Positions 34,589 through 43,868 of a stretch of DNA of 64,000 nt are shown here, piece after piece. A program made the position numbers and the translations under genes. Each line of letters begins with the position of its first letter. Positions within the stretch are counted from its first letter, which is position 1. The notes beneath the pieces were generated by a model. The model was not told the DNA's origin and did not search any database. It saw nothing but the letters and a program-made list of their open reading frames with translations. The stretch is taken from the NCBI RefSeq assembly GCF_014208045.1, contig NZ_JACHML010000001.1, forward strand, positions 3,632,013 through 3,696,012, written 5' to 3'. Source of the stretch: Microbacterium thalassium (lineage in GTDB: Bacteria; Actinomycetota; Actinomycetes; Actinomycetales; Microbacteriaceae).

Positions 34589-35434
34589 GTGGCGAAGGCG
34601 CGACTGGACATCCACGACAAGACGACGGTGATCACCGGAGCCGCGAGCGGCATGGGAGCGGAGGTCGCCCGTCAGCTCGCGCGACGCGGCGCCCGTCTGG
34701 CGCTGATCGACCGCAACGCGGAAGGCCTCGACGCGCTCGTCGCCGGGCTCGAAGGGCGCGACCACACGACCCACGTCGTCGACCTCACCGACGACGCCGC
34801 CGTCGCGTCGGCCGCCGACGACATCACGGCGCGGCACCCGCACGTCCAGGCCCTCATCACGTGCGCGGGCTCGTCGATGCTCGGCGGCATCGACCAGCTG
34901 ACGATGGACGAGATGCGCTGGCTGATGGACGTGAACCTGTGGGGCACCGTCAACATCACGCAGGCGCTGCTGCCCGCGATGCGACGCGAGCCGGCCGCGC
35001 ACATCACGCATCTGGTGAGCATCTACGGCCTCGCCGCGCCCGCCGGTCGCATCCCGTACGCGATGAGCAAGTTCGCCGTACGCGGCTTCACCGAGGCGCT
35101 GCGGCACGAACTGGAGGACACCGGCGTGACCGTCGGCGCGGTCTACCCCGCGGGGGTCAAGACCGGCATCATCCTGCACGGGCGCTATGCCGCGGCGCTG
35201 GATCCCGCGATCGCGCAGCGTGCGGCGGCCGCCCAGGCGGCGATGTACCACACCGAGCCCGTCGACGCCGCTCGCCGGATCGTCGAGGCCACCGTGCGCC
35301 GCCGCCCGCGGGTCATGATCGGGCGCGAGGCGCGCCTGGTCGACGTTCTCTCGCGCATCACGCCGACCCGCTACTGGGTTGCCATGCGGCGCCCGCTGCG
35401 CGAGGCGATCGACACGACGACGCCCGTCGGCTGA
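34589..35434 (+). CDS. Short-chain dehydrogenase/reductase
   Basis: A 281-aa NAD(P)-dependent enzyme. Cofactor loop TGAASGMG, NxxG-type ITCAGSSMLG, catalytic Ser and Tyr/Lys in VSIYG...IPYAMSKFAV. The C-terminal AMRRPLREAI tail resembles actinobacterial SDRs of unknown substrate. GTG start at 34589 after GAAGGG. Confidence 0.87.
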   Translation: MAKARLDIHDKTTVITGAASGMGAEVARQLARRGARLALIDRNAEGLDALVAGLEGRDHTTHVVDLTDDAAVASAADDITARHPHVQALITCAGSSMLGGIDQLTMDEMRWLMDVNLWGTVNITQALLPAMRREPAAHITHLVSIYGLAAPAGRIPYAMSKFAVRGFTEALRHELEDTGVTVGAVYPAGVKTGIILHGRYAAALDPAIAQRAAAAQAAMYHTEPVDAARRIVEATVRRRPRVMIGREARLVDVLSRITPTRYWVAMRRPLREAIDTTTPVG

Positions 35435-35544
35435 CGCGCGACGCCGGCGGACGCTAGCAACGCGACCCGTCCCGCGCAACCCCCTGGGGCGGTCATCCGG
35501 TGCGACGTAGCGTCGGAGGACCATCATTCGCGAAGGAGGACGGC

Positions 35545-35742
35545 ATGGGATTCCTGGACGACGCCAAGAAGACGGCTGCTGCGGTCGGCGAGAAGGTCAA
35601 GGACACGTGGGACGACACGACGGACCGCATCAGCGACAAGGCCGATGAGGTCGGCGCCGAGGCCGAGGTGAAGAAGGCCGAGGCGGAGCGCGACTCGGTG
35701 AAGGCGCGCAACGACATCAAGGAGAACCTGCGCGACAGCTGA
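35545..35742 (+). CDS. Small charged helical protein, stress-protein-like
   Basis: A 65-aa highly charged protein (Lys/Asp/Glu/Ala), with repeating KVKDTWDDTTDRISDKADEV and KAEAERDSVKARND segments suggesting an amphipathic helix like CsbD or LEA stress proteins. A near-perfect AAGGAGG site precedes the ATG and a perfect terminator follows, so a dedicated short mRNA is likely. No conserved catalytic residue. Confidence 0.75.
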   Translation: MGFLDDAKKTAAAVGEKVKDTWDDTTDRISDKADEVGAEAEVKKAEAERDSVKARNDIKENLRDS

Positions 35743-35772
35743 CGGGTGCGCGGCCTCTCCGCCGCAGACACG

Positions 35773-35802
35773 GAGGGCCCCGGAGAATACTCCGGGGCCC
35801 TC
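35773..35802. terminator. 13-bp terminator
   Basis: GAGGGCCCCGGAG-AATA-CTCCGGGGCCCTC, then TGT. It serves the small stress-like gene and probably also the convergent galM gene. Confidence 0.82.
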
Positions 35803-35827
35803 TGTCGCGTCGGACGTGTCGCGGGCG

Positions 35828-36769
35828 TCAGCCGATCGCGGCGATGCGCCACGATGCGGACGTCGTCTCACCCGGCTCGATCACGATGAGCCCGGCGTCG
35901 TAGTCGTACTCCGGTGCGTTGAACGCATCGGGCGCGCACGTCATGGGCTCGACGGCGAGGCCCAGACGCGACTGGGCGGGATCCGGCTTGTCGGCGGTGT
36001 GCACCTGGACCCACGGGCACGCGGCATCCCACGACATCTCGACACCGGCGCCGGTGTCATCGGTCACCCGGACCGTCGCGATGCCGTCCGCATCGCGCTG
36101 GAGGCCGGTGTAGGCGTGGTCGATCTCGGCGGAGCCGATGCGGCGCGCGGCGCGGAAGTCGAAGCGCTCGGGGTCCTCGGCGTCGACGGCGCGCAGCCCG
36201 ATCGGGATGAGGCGCTCGTCGGTGACGGCGAGGACCTCGGATGCCGGCAGCTCGAGCGTCCAGGCGTCGACGAGTCCGTCGCCCGCGACGAGGTACGGGT
36301 GCGGCCCGGTGCCCCACGGCGCGGGCGCGGGGGACGTGTTGGTCGCGGTGACCGTCTGCGTGAGCCCGTCGGCGGTGAGCGAGAAGGTCGTCTCGATGTC
36401 GATCCGCCAGGGGTAGGCCGTCTGCGCCGGGATCGTCGCGGCGAGCGTCACGTGGCTCGGGCCCTTGTCGATCGCCTCGTAGTCGAGCCACACGGCCAGT
36501 CCGTGGAGGGCGTGGTGGCGCGCCGGCTCGGTGAGGGCGAGCTGCCGCTCGACGCCGTCGAAGGTGTACGTGCCGTCGACGACCCGGTTCGGCCACGGTG
36601 CGAGCGTCACGCCGCGATGGGAGGGCCGCACCTGATCGGCGTCGAAGGGGACGACGAGGTCGCGGCCGTCGTAGGTGAGCGTGCGCAGGGTGGCGCCGAC
36701 GCTGGCGATGATCGCCTCGTAGTGCCCGGCGCGCAGGGCGTGCTGTGTGCCGGACGTCGTGAACGGCAT
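35828..36769 (-). CDS. galM: Aldose 1-epimerase
   Basis: A 313-aa mutarotase-family enzyme interconverting alpha and beta sugar anomers. Recognisable blocks: GVTLAPWPNRVVDGTY, ARHHALHGLA (catalytic His), TGPHPYLVAG (second His), and the catalytic Glu in GLAVEPMTCAPDAFN. ATG at 36769 with an AGGAGA site. It is divergent from the small unknown gene with the CsoR-type site; the intergenic distance of 153 bases makes joint copper control doubtful. Confidence 0.9.
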   Translation of the reverse strand: MPFTTSGTQHALRAGHYEAIIASVGATLRTLTYDGRDLVVPFDADQVRPSHRGVTLAPWPNRVVDGTYTFDGVERQLALTEPARHHALHGLAVWLDYEAIDKGPSHVTLAATIPAQTAYPWRIDIETTFSLTADGLTQTVTATNTSPAPAPWGTGPHPYLVAGDGLVDAWTLELPASEVLAVTDERLIPIGLRAVDAEDPERFDFRAARRIGSAEIDHAYTGLQRDADGIATVRVTDDTGAGVEMSWDAACPWVQVHTADKPDPAQSRLGLAVEPMTCAPDAFNAPEYDYDAGLIVIEPGETTSASWRIAAIG

Positions 36770-36886
36770 GTCGGTCTCCTCCCGCACGGCGCCCGCGCGG
36801 GAGGCGGCGGCCGGTGCATCGTGTGTACCCAGGACGGACGCCCTGCGACCTGACAACTGTACTGACCGCACGCCGACACGACCGGT

Positions 36887-36916
36887 TTGACCCGTTTATA
36901 CCCCCAGGGGTATCAT
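36887..36916 (+). promoter_or_regulatory. Second CsoR-type operator within a leaderless promoter
   Basis: The perfect palindrome ATACCCCCAGGGGTAT (36898-36913) lies within TTGACC (36887-36892), 18-base spacer, TATCAT (36911-36916). The predicted start point coincides with the ATG at 36923. The GGGGTAT arm merges into the -10, as it does at copB. Confidence 0.72.
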
Positions 36917-36922
36917 GATCCC

Positions 36923-37240
36923 ATGACCTTGACTGCGACCCCCACGGCGGACGCCGTGCTCGCGCGCGTGCTGGACGCCCAGCGCGCCGCGCTCGAGTCG
37001 CTGCAGTCCGCCGCGGGCGACCAGTCGCTGTGCACCCTCAGCCACGAGCGGGTCAACGCCGCCAAGTACTTCGAGGGCGCCGTGACCGCGCTCGGCGACG
37101 CCGCCCGCGCCCTCCGCGGCGGCGGGAGCGTGCCCGCTCCCGAGGAGTGGGGCGGCATCGCGCAGGTGCGCGCCGAGACCGACGCCCGGTGGCGCTCGTA
37201 TCTCGTGGGCGGCCGCGACGCGCTCGCGTCCGTGCGCTGA
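36923..37240 (+). CDS. Unknown 105-aa protein under a copper-type operator
   Basis: Not recognised. It is helical, Ala-rich and soluble, with a single Cys and His in SLCTLSHERVNAAKYFEG and a conserved-looking EEWGGIAQVRAETDARWRSYL. It is not a CsoR protein, since the Cys-His-Cys ligand set is absent, and it has no CxxC metallochaperone motif. The start at 36923 is preferred over 36887 because the operator and -10 lie between them. Copper-related function is inferred from the operator only. Confidence 0.72.
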   Translation: MTLTATPTADAVLARVLDAQRAALESLQSAAGDQSLCTLSHERVNAAKYFEGAVTALGDAARALRGGGSVPAPEEWGGIAQVRAETDARWRSYLVGGRDALASVR

Positions 37241-37379
37241 GCCGGCGCACCGCCGCTGGAGCGCCCGGCATGCCTCCCGCTCATCCGGCGATGACACGCG
37301 TCGATCCGTGCGATCGGAGCCGGCGCCGCGATCTGTCGGCAGAATGGCAGAGCCCGTCTTCCCCTCAGCTAGGACTCCC

Positions 37380-38366
37380 ATGACTTCCGCCGACGACTCC
37401 CCGCTGCCGATCCCCGACCCCACGCGACCCCGCGCGGGCGCGCTCGCGTGGATCTCGCGCCTGGTCGCCGTGGCCGCGCTCGGCGTGGTCGCGTGGGCCC
37501 TCGTCTCCGCGTGGGGCGGCGTCGTCAGCGGTCACCCCGCGTACCTCGTCCTGCTCGGCGTGACCGCCATCGGCGCGATCGCGACGCTGACCGTCAGCTT
37601 CGTGCGCCCGGCGCGTCCGGGCCGCTGGCGCGTCGCCGGACGCATCGCGCTGGTCGTCGCGGGAGCCGCCTGGATCGCGATCACGGCCTGGCTGCGCCCG
37701 TACGCGGCCGTGGAGCCGGCACTCGACGCCATGATCTCGGACGCCCAGGTCACGGTCGCCGAGTCCGCGACCGACATCGTCCTCACGCCCACAGCCGAGC
37801 CGGGCACGACCGGCGTGTTCTTCCAGCCCGGGGCGCTCGTCGACCCGCGGGCGTACGCCGCCGTGCTGCGTCCCCTCGTCGAGGACGGCCACACCGTCGT
37901 GATCGCCAAGCAGCCGCTCGGGATCGCCTTCTTCGCCCTCGGCGCCTTCGACGCGGCCCGGGGGGCGCACCCCGAGCTCGACGCGTGGGTCGTCGGCGGC
38001 CATTCGCTCGGCGGGACCGTCGCGGCGATCCAGGCCGACGCCGCCGACTCCGACGCGACAGCGCCCGCCACCGGCCTGATGTTCTTCGCGTCGTACCCCG
38101 CCGGCGACATCAGCACGTCGCTGACCGTCCCGGTCACCTCGATCTCGGGGTCCGAGGACGGGCTGTCGACGCCCGAGAACATCGACGCGTCGCGCGCCGA
38201 TCTCCCGCCCGACACCGTGTTCACGGTCATCGAGGGTGCGTCGCACGCGCAGTTCGGCGACTACGGGCCGCAGGCGGGCGACGGCACGCCCACGATCACG
38301 AACGTGCAGGCGCGCTCGCAGATCTCGGACGCCGCCGTCGCGTTCGTCGACGCGATCTCGGGCTGA
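37380..38366 (+). CDS. Membrane-anchored alpha/beta hydrolase
   Basis: A 328-aa protein with three N-terminal hydrophobic helices (about 20-110) and an external hydrolase domain of the PF12695 type. Nucleophile elbow VVGGHSLGGTVA, acid near SGSEDGLST, and His in VIEGASHAQFGDYG. AGGA lies before the ATG at 37380. The substrate is unknown. Confidence 0.85.
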   Translation: MTSADDSPLPIPDPTRPRAGALAWISRLVAVAALGVVAWALVSAWGGVVSGHPAYLVLLGVTAIGAIATLTVSFVRPARPGRWRVAGRIALVVAGAAWIAITAWLRPYAAVEPALDAMISDAQVTVAESATDIVLTPTAEPGTTGVFFQPGALVDPRAYAAVLRPLVEDGHTVVIAKQPLGIAFFALGAFDAARGAHPELDAWVVGGHSLGGTVAAIQADAADSDATAPATGLMFFASYPAGDISTSLTVPVTSISGSEDGLSTPENIDASRADLPPDTVFTVIEGASHAQFGDYGPQAGDGTPTITNVQARSQISDAAVAFVDAISG

Positions 38367-38521
38367 CCGTCCGCCCGGGGCGCGCCCTCGCCCCCCGCGG
38401 GCATCCGCTCTCAGGACTCGTTGATCCGGGTGCGGTAACGTCGTCCTGATCTCTGTGCATCACCTGGCGCTCGGGCGCGAAGGCGGCACGGCACGCCGTC
38501 CCGACCCCCTTCCCTCACCTC

Positions 38522-39775
38522 ATGCACAGCACCACCAGTTCTCTCACCCAGCGTCCTGCGAGCCTCATCCGCTCGGCCGGATGGTCCTATTTCCCCGTCG
38601 CCCTCGTGGCGCGTCTTCCGTTCGCGATGATGGTGGTGGGCCTGCTCACCCTCGTCGTCTCGGCGCGCGGATCGATCGCCGTCGCCGGCATGACCTCGGC
38701 GATGACGGGCCTGGGCACCGCCGTCTTCGGCCCGCTCCTGGGTGCCGCGTCCGACCGCTTCGGGCAGCGCCGCGTGCTGCTGGTCGCCGGCATCGTCAAC
38801 AGCGCCCTGCTCATCGCGATCGCCTGGCTCGCCTTCGCGCCGGTCAAGGACGCCGTGCTGCTCGCGATCGCCTTTGCCATCGGCGCGAGCATGCCGCAGG
38901 TCGCGCCGCTCTCGCGCAGCCGCCTCGTCGCGATCATCGGTCGCACGTTCTCGCGCGAGCGCCGATCGCGCGTGCTCAACGGCACGATGGCGTACGAATC
39001 CGCCGCCGACGAGGTCGTGTTCGTCTTCGGCCCGGTCGTTGTGGGCCTGCTGGCGACGAGCCAGGGCCCCGCCGCCCCCGTCATCGGCGCGGCGGTCCTC
39101 GCCCTCGTGTTCGTGACCTCCTTCGCCCTGCATCCGACCGCCCGGGCGACGAGCCCGGCGACGGATGCCGACGAGTCGGCGCCCGGCCAGGCGCCCGCCG
39201 TCGAACTGCTGAGCGCCCGCGTCGTGATCCCCGTGATCGGCGCCCTCGGCATGGGACTTTTCTTCGGCTCGATGCTCACGGCGCTGACGGCGTTCATGGC
39301 CGACCGCGGCGCCGCCGAGCAGGCGGGCCTGGTGTACGGGGCGATGGGCATCGGCTCGGCCGCGCTCGCTCTGAGCGTCGCGGCGCTGCCCGATCGCTTC
39401 ACCCTCTCGGCACGATGGCTGGTCTTCGGCGGCGTGCTCGTCGCGGGCGCCGCCGCGACGCCGCTCGCGTACAACATCCCCGGCATGGCCGCGTGCCTGC
39501 TGATCGTCGGGATGGGCATCGGCCCCACGCTCGTGACGCAGTACAGTCTCGCCGCCGAGGCGAGCCCGCGCGGCCGCTCGGGCACCGTCATGACGATGCT
39601 CAGCTCGGGCGTCGTCGTCGGCCAGTCGGCGGCGACCGCCCTCGTCGGCCTCGTCGCCGAGGAGGCCGGGACCGCCGCGGCGATGCTCGCGCCCGCGATC
39701 GCCGCGGGGGTCGTCCTCGCCGCCGCGGTCGCGCAGGCCGCGGTCGTGCGCCGCACCCGGGCCGCGCAGGTCTGA
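38522..39775 (+). CDS. MFS transporter
   Basis: A 417-aa secondary transporter with about twelve helices. The loop 2-3 motif is GAASDRFGQRR and there is a central charged loop near residue 215. It is a drug-efflux-like member with unknown substrate. It is preceded by 155 bases without another gene and followed at 70 bases by the epimerase. Confidence 0.88.
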   Translation: MHSTTSSLTQRPASLIRSAGWSYFPVALVARLPFAMMVVGLLTLVVSARGSIAVAGMTSAMTGLGTAVFGPLLGAASDRFGQRRVLLVAGIVNSALLIAIAWLAFAPVKDAVLLAIAFAIGASMPQVAPLSRSRLVAIIGRTFSRERRSRVLNGTMAYESAADEVVFVFGPVVVGLLATSQGPAAPVIGAAVLALVFVTSFALHPTARATSPATDADESAPGQAPAVELLSARVVIPVIGALGMGLFFGSMLTALTAFMADRGAAEQAGLVYGAMGIGSAALALSVAALPDRFTLSARWLVFGGVLVAGAAATPLAYNIPGMAACLLIVGMGIGPTLVTQYSLAAEASPRGRSGTVMTMLSSGVVVGQSAATALVGLVAEEAGTAAAMLAPAIAAGVVLAAAVAQAAVVRRTRAAQV

Positions 39776-39845
39776 GCCTCTCGGCGGCCCGCCGCGCGAA
39801 CCCGCCGGCCGCGCCACGGGACCCGCCGCGTGGCAGGCTGGAACC

Positions 39846-40691
39846 ATGCGCATCGCCCTGACAGGTTCCACCGGAAAGCTCGGAGCCGTCGTGCTCCGCG
39901 AGCTGCGCGACCACGGGCACGACGTCGTCGCGTTCGACGTCGTCGGGGCCCGCGCGCCCGGCTTCGTCCAGATCGATCTGACCGACTACGGCCAGGTCGC
40001 CGACGCCCTCGCCGGTGTCGACCGCTCGGCGCCGTTCGACGCGGTCGTGCATCTGGCGGCGGTCCCGGCCCCGGGTCTGCGCACCGACGTCGCGACGTTC
40101 CACAACAACATGGCGGCGACGTTCAACGTGTTCTGGGCGGCCGTGCGGCTGGGCATCCGCCGCGTCGTGTACGCGTCGAGCGAGACGGTGCTGGGACTGC
40201 CCTTCGACGTGCCGCCGCCCTACATCCCGGTCGACGAGGAGTACGCGCCGCGTCCCGAGTCGGTGTACTCGATCGTGAAGACCCTCGAGGAGCAGCTCGC
40301 GCGCGAGCTCGTCCGGTGGCATCCCGACCTGTCGATCACGGGCCTGCGGTTCTCGAACGTCATGGTCCCCGAGGACTACGCCGAGTTCCCGTCGTTCGAC
40401 GGCGACGCGCTGATGCGCAAGTGGAACCTGTGGGGCTACATCGACGCGCGCGACGGCGCGCAGGCGATCGAGAAGGCGCTCGAGAACGCGCCGGCCGGGT
40501 TCGAGCCGTACATCATCGCCGCCGCCGACACCGTCATGTCGCGGCCCAACGGCGAGCTGATCGCCGAGGTCTTCCCCGACACGCCCGTCACGCGCGAGGT
40601 CTCGGCGCACGAGACGCTGCTGGGCATCGACAAGGCCCGGCGCCTGCTCGGCTACGACCCGCAGCACTCCTGGCGCGATCACGTGGAGTGA
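39846..40691 (+). CDS. NAD(P)-dependent epimerase/dehydratase
   Basis: An extended-SDR enzyme of 281 aa. Cofactor loop TGSTGKLG, VVHLAAVPAPG, catalytic Tyr-Lys in VYSIVK (YxxxK), and Ser in YASSETVLG. It resembles uronate dehydrogenases and nucleotide-sugar epimerases; the substrate is open. It is separated by 5 bases from the DUF1992 gene and so probably co-transcribed. Confidence 0.87.
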   Translation: MRIALTGSTGKLGAVVLRELRDHGHDVVAFDVVGARAPGFVQIDLTDYGQVADALAGVDRSAPFDAVVHLAAVPAPGLRTDVATFHNNMAATFNVFWAAVRLGIRRVVYASSETVLGLPFDVPPPYIPVDEEYAPRPESVYSIVKTLEEQLARELVRWHPDLSITGLRFSNVMVPEDYAEFPSFDGDALMRKWNLWGYIDARDGAQAIEKALENAPAGFEPYIIAAADTVMSRPNGELIAEVFPDTPVTREVSAHETLLGIDKARRLLGYDPQHSWRDHVE

Positions 40692-40696
40692 CACGG

Positions 40697-41338
40697 ATGT
40701 CCGAGGATCCTCGCGTCGCCGCGGCCCGCTACCGGGTCGAACGGCTCGAGGCCGAGGCTGCGCGGACGACCGCGGCCTCCGATCCGGAGGACACCGCCGC
40801 GGCCGCACGCGACGCGGATGCCACCGCACCGGAGTCCGCCGACGCCCCGGTACCGGACCCCGCGCGACAGCCCACCGCCACCGACCGCGCCGCCTACGTC
40901 GAGGTCGCGGTCCAGCAGGCGATCCGCCGCGGCGAGTTCGAGGATCTGCCGGGCTCGGGCAAGCCCATCCCCCACCTCGGCGACCACCACGACCCGGACT
41001 GGTGGATCCGCCGCAAGATCGAGTCCGAGCAGCTGACCGGGCTCGGCCCGCCCGCCCTCACGCTGCGCGTGGAGTCCGCGCACCTGGACGAGCGGCTCGA
41101 CGAGCTCTCACGCGAGGAGGACGTCCGCGAAGCGCTGGAGGACTTCAACCGGCGGGTGCGTGTCGCGCGCATGCAGCTGCTGGGCGGGCCACCGGTCGTC
41201 ACCCCGCTGCGCGAGGTCGACGACGAGGTCGTCGCCTGGCGTGAGCGACGCGACGCCGCCCGCCGCGAAGCATCCGAACCGGAACAGCCCGCCCCACGCC
41301 GGCGGCGCGGCCGGCGCGCACGACGCGAGGACGAGTGA
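40697..41338 (+). CDS. DUF1992 (DnaJ-homologue subfamily C member 28-like) protein
   Basis: A 213-aa protein. The hallmark QQAIRRGEFEDLPGSGKPIP begins near residue 77, followed by WWIRRKI. The N-terminus is Ala/Asp-rich disordered and the C-terminus is basic (ARREASEPEQPAPRRRRGRR). No catalytic motif; role unknown in bacteria. Confidence 0.85.
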   Translation: MSEDPRVAAARYRVERLEAEAARTTAASDPEDTAAAARDADATAPESADAPVPDPARQPTATDRAAYVEVAVQQAIRRGEFEDLPGSGKPIPHLGDHHDPDWWIRRKIESEQLTGLGPPALTLRVESAHLDERLDELSREEDVREALEDFNRRVRVARMQLLGGPPVVTPLREVDDEVVAWRERRDAARREASEPEQPAPRRRRGRRARREDE

Positions 41339-41348
41339 CCGCCCGGCG

Positions 41349-42380
41349 TCAGGGCCGGACGAGAACCTTCAGGGCCTCGCGCGAGTCCATGCGCCGGTAG
41401 CCGTCGGCGATGTCCTCGAGCGCGACCTCGGCGTCGAACACCCGCCCCGGGTCGACCGTGCCGTCGAGCACCCACGGCAGCAGCTCGTCGATGTAGGCGC
41501 GCACCGGCGCGATGCCGCCGGTGATGGTGATGTTCCGCGTGAACTGCCCGCGCCCGATCGGCCCGTCGGAGTACTGCGGAACGCCGACGCGGCTGATGAC
41601 GCCGCCCGGGCGCACGATGCCCAGTGCCTGCTCATAGGCGTCGAGATAGCCGACCGCCTCGAGCACGGCGTGCACGCCGTCGCCGCCGGTGAGCTCCTTC
41701 ACGCGCTCGATGCCCTCCTCGCCGCGTTCGGCCACGACCTCGGTCGCGCCGAATGCGACGCCGAGATCCGTACGCACGGCGTGCCGGCCCATCAGGATGA
41801 TGCGCTCGGCGCCCAGCTGCGCGGCCGACAGCACCGCCATGAGACCCACGGCCCCGTCCCCGACGACCGCGACGGTCTGACCCTTGCCCACGCGCGCCGT
41901 GTATGCCGCGTGGTACCCGGTGCCGTACACGTCCGACAGCGTCAGCATCGACGGCGTCAGCGACTCGTCGATGCCGCCCGGCACATGGACGAGCGTCGCG
42001 TCGGCGAAGGGCACGCGGACGAGCTCGCCCTGCCCGCCCCCGGTGGCGGCGTCCCAGCCGCCGCCGTGCCGGCACGAGGTCTGCAGGCCCTCCTGGCAGA
42101 AGTCGCATGTCCCGTCGGACCAGACGAACGGGGCGATGACGTGGTGGCCGGGCCGCAGCGACGCGACATCGTCGCCGACGGCCTCGACGACGCCGACGAA
42201 CTCGTGGCCCATGGGCCGGCCGTCGGGAAGCGGCTTCATCTTGCGGTACGGATGCAGGTCGCTGCCGCACACGCACGCCGCCGTCACGCGCACGAGCGCA
42301 TCGGTGGGCAGCTGGATGCTCGGATCCGGTGCGTCGACCACCCGCACGTCCCCGGCGCCGAACATGTACGCCGCTCTCAT
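41349..42380 (-). CDS. Zinc-dependent alcohol dehydrogenase family
   Basis: An MDR enzyme of 343 aa. Catalytic zinc ligands Cys and His-Glu appear in ACVCGSDLH and MGHEFVGVVE. The structural-zinc lobe CDFCQEGLQTSC is only partly conserved. The Rossmann motif is VVGDGAVGLM. It probably oxidises an alcohol or aldehyde with NAD(P). ATG at 42380 after GGAG; a GTG at 42386 is possible. Confidence 0.9.
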   Translation of the reverse strand: MRAAYMFGAGDVRVVDAPDPSIQLPTDALVRVTAACVCGSDLHPYRKMKPLPDGRPMGHEFVGVVEAVGDDVASLRPGHHVIAPFVWSDGTCDFCQEGLQTSCRHGGGWDAATGGGQGELVRVPFADATLVHVPGGIDESLTPSMLTLSDVYGTGYHAAYTARVGKGQTVAVVGDGAVGLMAVLSAAQLGAERIILMGRHAVRTDLGVAFGATEVVAERGEEGIERVKELTGGDGVHAVLEAVGYLDAYEQALGIVRPGGVISRVGVPQYSDGPIGRGQFTRNITITGGIAPVRAYIDELLPWVLDGTVDPGRVFDAEVALEDIADGYRRMDSREALKVLVRP

Positions 42381-42434
42381 CGGCACTCCTTCACGGATCG
42401 GATGCCGCGGAACGCCCGCGACCGGCGGCGCGGT

Positions 42435-42926
42435 TCAGCCGCGGAAGTCCTCGGGGTCGACGTGCTCGATGAAGTCCTTGAACTCCTCGAGCCGCTCCTC
42501 TTCGTCCTCGTCGGCCAGCATGTCGGGCGTCCCCGCCTCTTCGAGGACCGCGTCGGCGACGAAGATCGGAGACCCCGTGCGCGACGCCAGTGCGACGGCA
42601 TCCGACGGCCGGGCGTCGACGGTGTGGACGGTGCCGCCGGCGTTGAGGGTGACGTCGGCGTAGAAGGTGCCGTCGTCGATGCGGGTCACCTCGACCTGCG
42701 TGACCTCGGCGCCGAGCGTCTCGAGCATCGTGCGCATGAGGTCGTGCGCGAGCGGTCGCGGAGTCGCGGCGTTCTCGACGGCGACGAGGATCGAGGTCGC
42801 CTCCTGCGCGCCGATCCAGATGGGCAGGATGTTCCCGGCGCCGGGGAGCTCGGTGATCGGCTTCAGCAGGATCACATGCTGTCCGCTCGAATCGAGCGCA
42901 ACTCCGGCCACGCGCACCTGGACCAT
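42435..42926 (-). CDS. Bifunctional nuclease (BFN/DUF151) domain protein
   Basis: A 163-aa protein. The BFN core is LPIWIGAQEATSILVA, RPLAHDLMRTMLETLGA, VDARPSDAVALASRTGSPIFV. Actinobacterial members commonly sit near MerR and glycine-cleavage genes, which are absent here. Acidic C-terminus. GGGAGG before ATG. Confidence 0.9.
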   Translation of the reverse strand: MVQVRVAGVALDSSGQHVILLKPITELPGAGNILPIWIGAQEATSILVAVENAATPRPLAHDLMRTMLETLGAEVTQVEVTRIDDGTFYADVTLNAGGTVHTVDARPSDAVALASRTGSPIFVADAVLEEAGTPDMLADEDEEERLEEFKDFIEHVDPEDFRG

Positions 42927-43003
42927 GGCGGGCCTCCCTTCGCGAGCTCGGGTCGGTCCTGCCATCGTATGACCGCGGAGGGCCGCGCGGGGCCGACGGG
43001 CTG

Positions 43004-43759
43004 TCACGGATGGACCGGCGCGGCGCCGAAGGCGCGCACGACGCCCGGGTCCGGGCCGTCGATCGCGAAGCGCGCGGGCGCCTCCCACGGGGCCGCGCGC
43101 TCCCATACGAAGAGCGCGAGCTCCCCCGCCGTGGCCCTCACGCGCGCCGCGGCGTCGGCCTGCGGCTCGCCCGAGACCGCCCAGTCCGGCGAGATGACCC
43201 ATGACCGGTCGAGGTCGGATGCCGCCAGCACGAGCGTCCCCGGCAGCGGCTCGAGCGTCGGCCGCGAGCGCGGCAGGAACTCGGCGAAGAGCTCGTCGAT
43301 CCCGTCGGCGTAGTCGACGGGGGCGAGCTCGGGCGCGACCGCCCACTCGCCGCCGCCCGCGGCGCGCAGGTCGATCAGGTGCTTGGTCGTCTCGTAGACC
43401 ATGCGCCGGGCCCAGAACGCGGCGGTGCCGCCGTCGCGCCCGCCGACGACCCAGCAGGGACGCTCGAACGGCGTCTCGTCGAGCGCGGCGATCAGCTCCG
43501 CCCGGCACCCCTCGTACCATGCGCGCGGATCGTCGGCCGAGACGCGCGGCAGCGTCTTGCGGTCGACCGGTCCGCCGCTGCGCACGATGCCCGCCGCCCA
43601 CAGGTGGTTGCGGCCGAGGTGGTCGACGAGCGTCGCGACGTCGGGCCACAGCGGCCACGGGATCGCAGCGTCCGGCGGATGCCGATCGATCTCGGCGGCG
43701 AAGGCGGCGCCGGCACGCGCCACCATCGAGATGCGGATGTCGTCGACGTCACCGAGCAT
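43004..43759 (-). CDS. Maleylpyruvate isomerase family, mycothiol-dependent (DinB-like)
   Basis: A 251-aa DinB-superfamily protein. The N-terminal helical metal-binding domain shows VATLVDHLGRNHLWAAGIV, with a further possible metal-ligand His at ETTKHLIDL. A C-terminal SCP2-like part follows. Family members use mycothiol as cofactor, matching an actinobacterial host. The substrate is unknown. ATG at 43759. Confidence 0.8.
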   Translation of the reverse strand: MLGDVDDIRISMVARAGAAFAAEIDRHPPDAAIPWPLWPDVATLVDHLGRNHLWAAGIVRSGGPVDRKTLPRVSADDPRAWYEGCRAELIAALDETPFERPCWVVGGRDGGTAAFWARRMVYETTKHLIDLRAAGGGEWAVAPELAPVDYADGIDELFAEFLPRSRPTLEPLPGTLVLAASDLDRSWVISPDWAVSGEPQADAAARVRATAGELALFVWERAAPWEAPARFAIDGPDPGVVRAFGAAPVHP

Positions 43760-43868
43760 GCGCCCGAGGCTACCGTGCACCGCCGGCCGCCCGGCGGCCG
43801 CCACCGGCGCTGTGGAATCCGGTCCGTGCGGATGCCCCTCGTCGCGGATCTTCCGCGATGATCGACGC

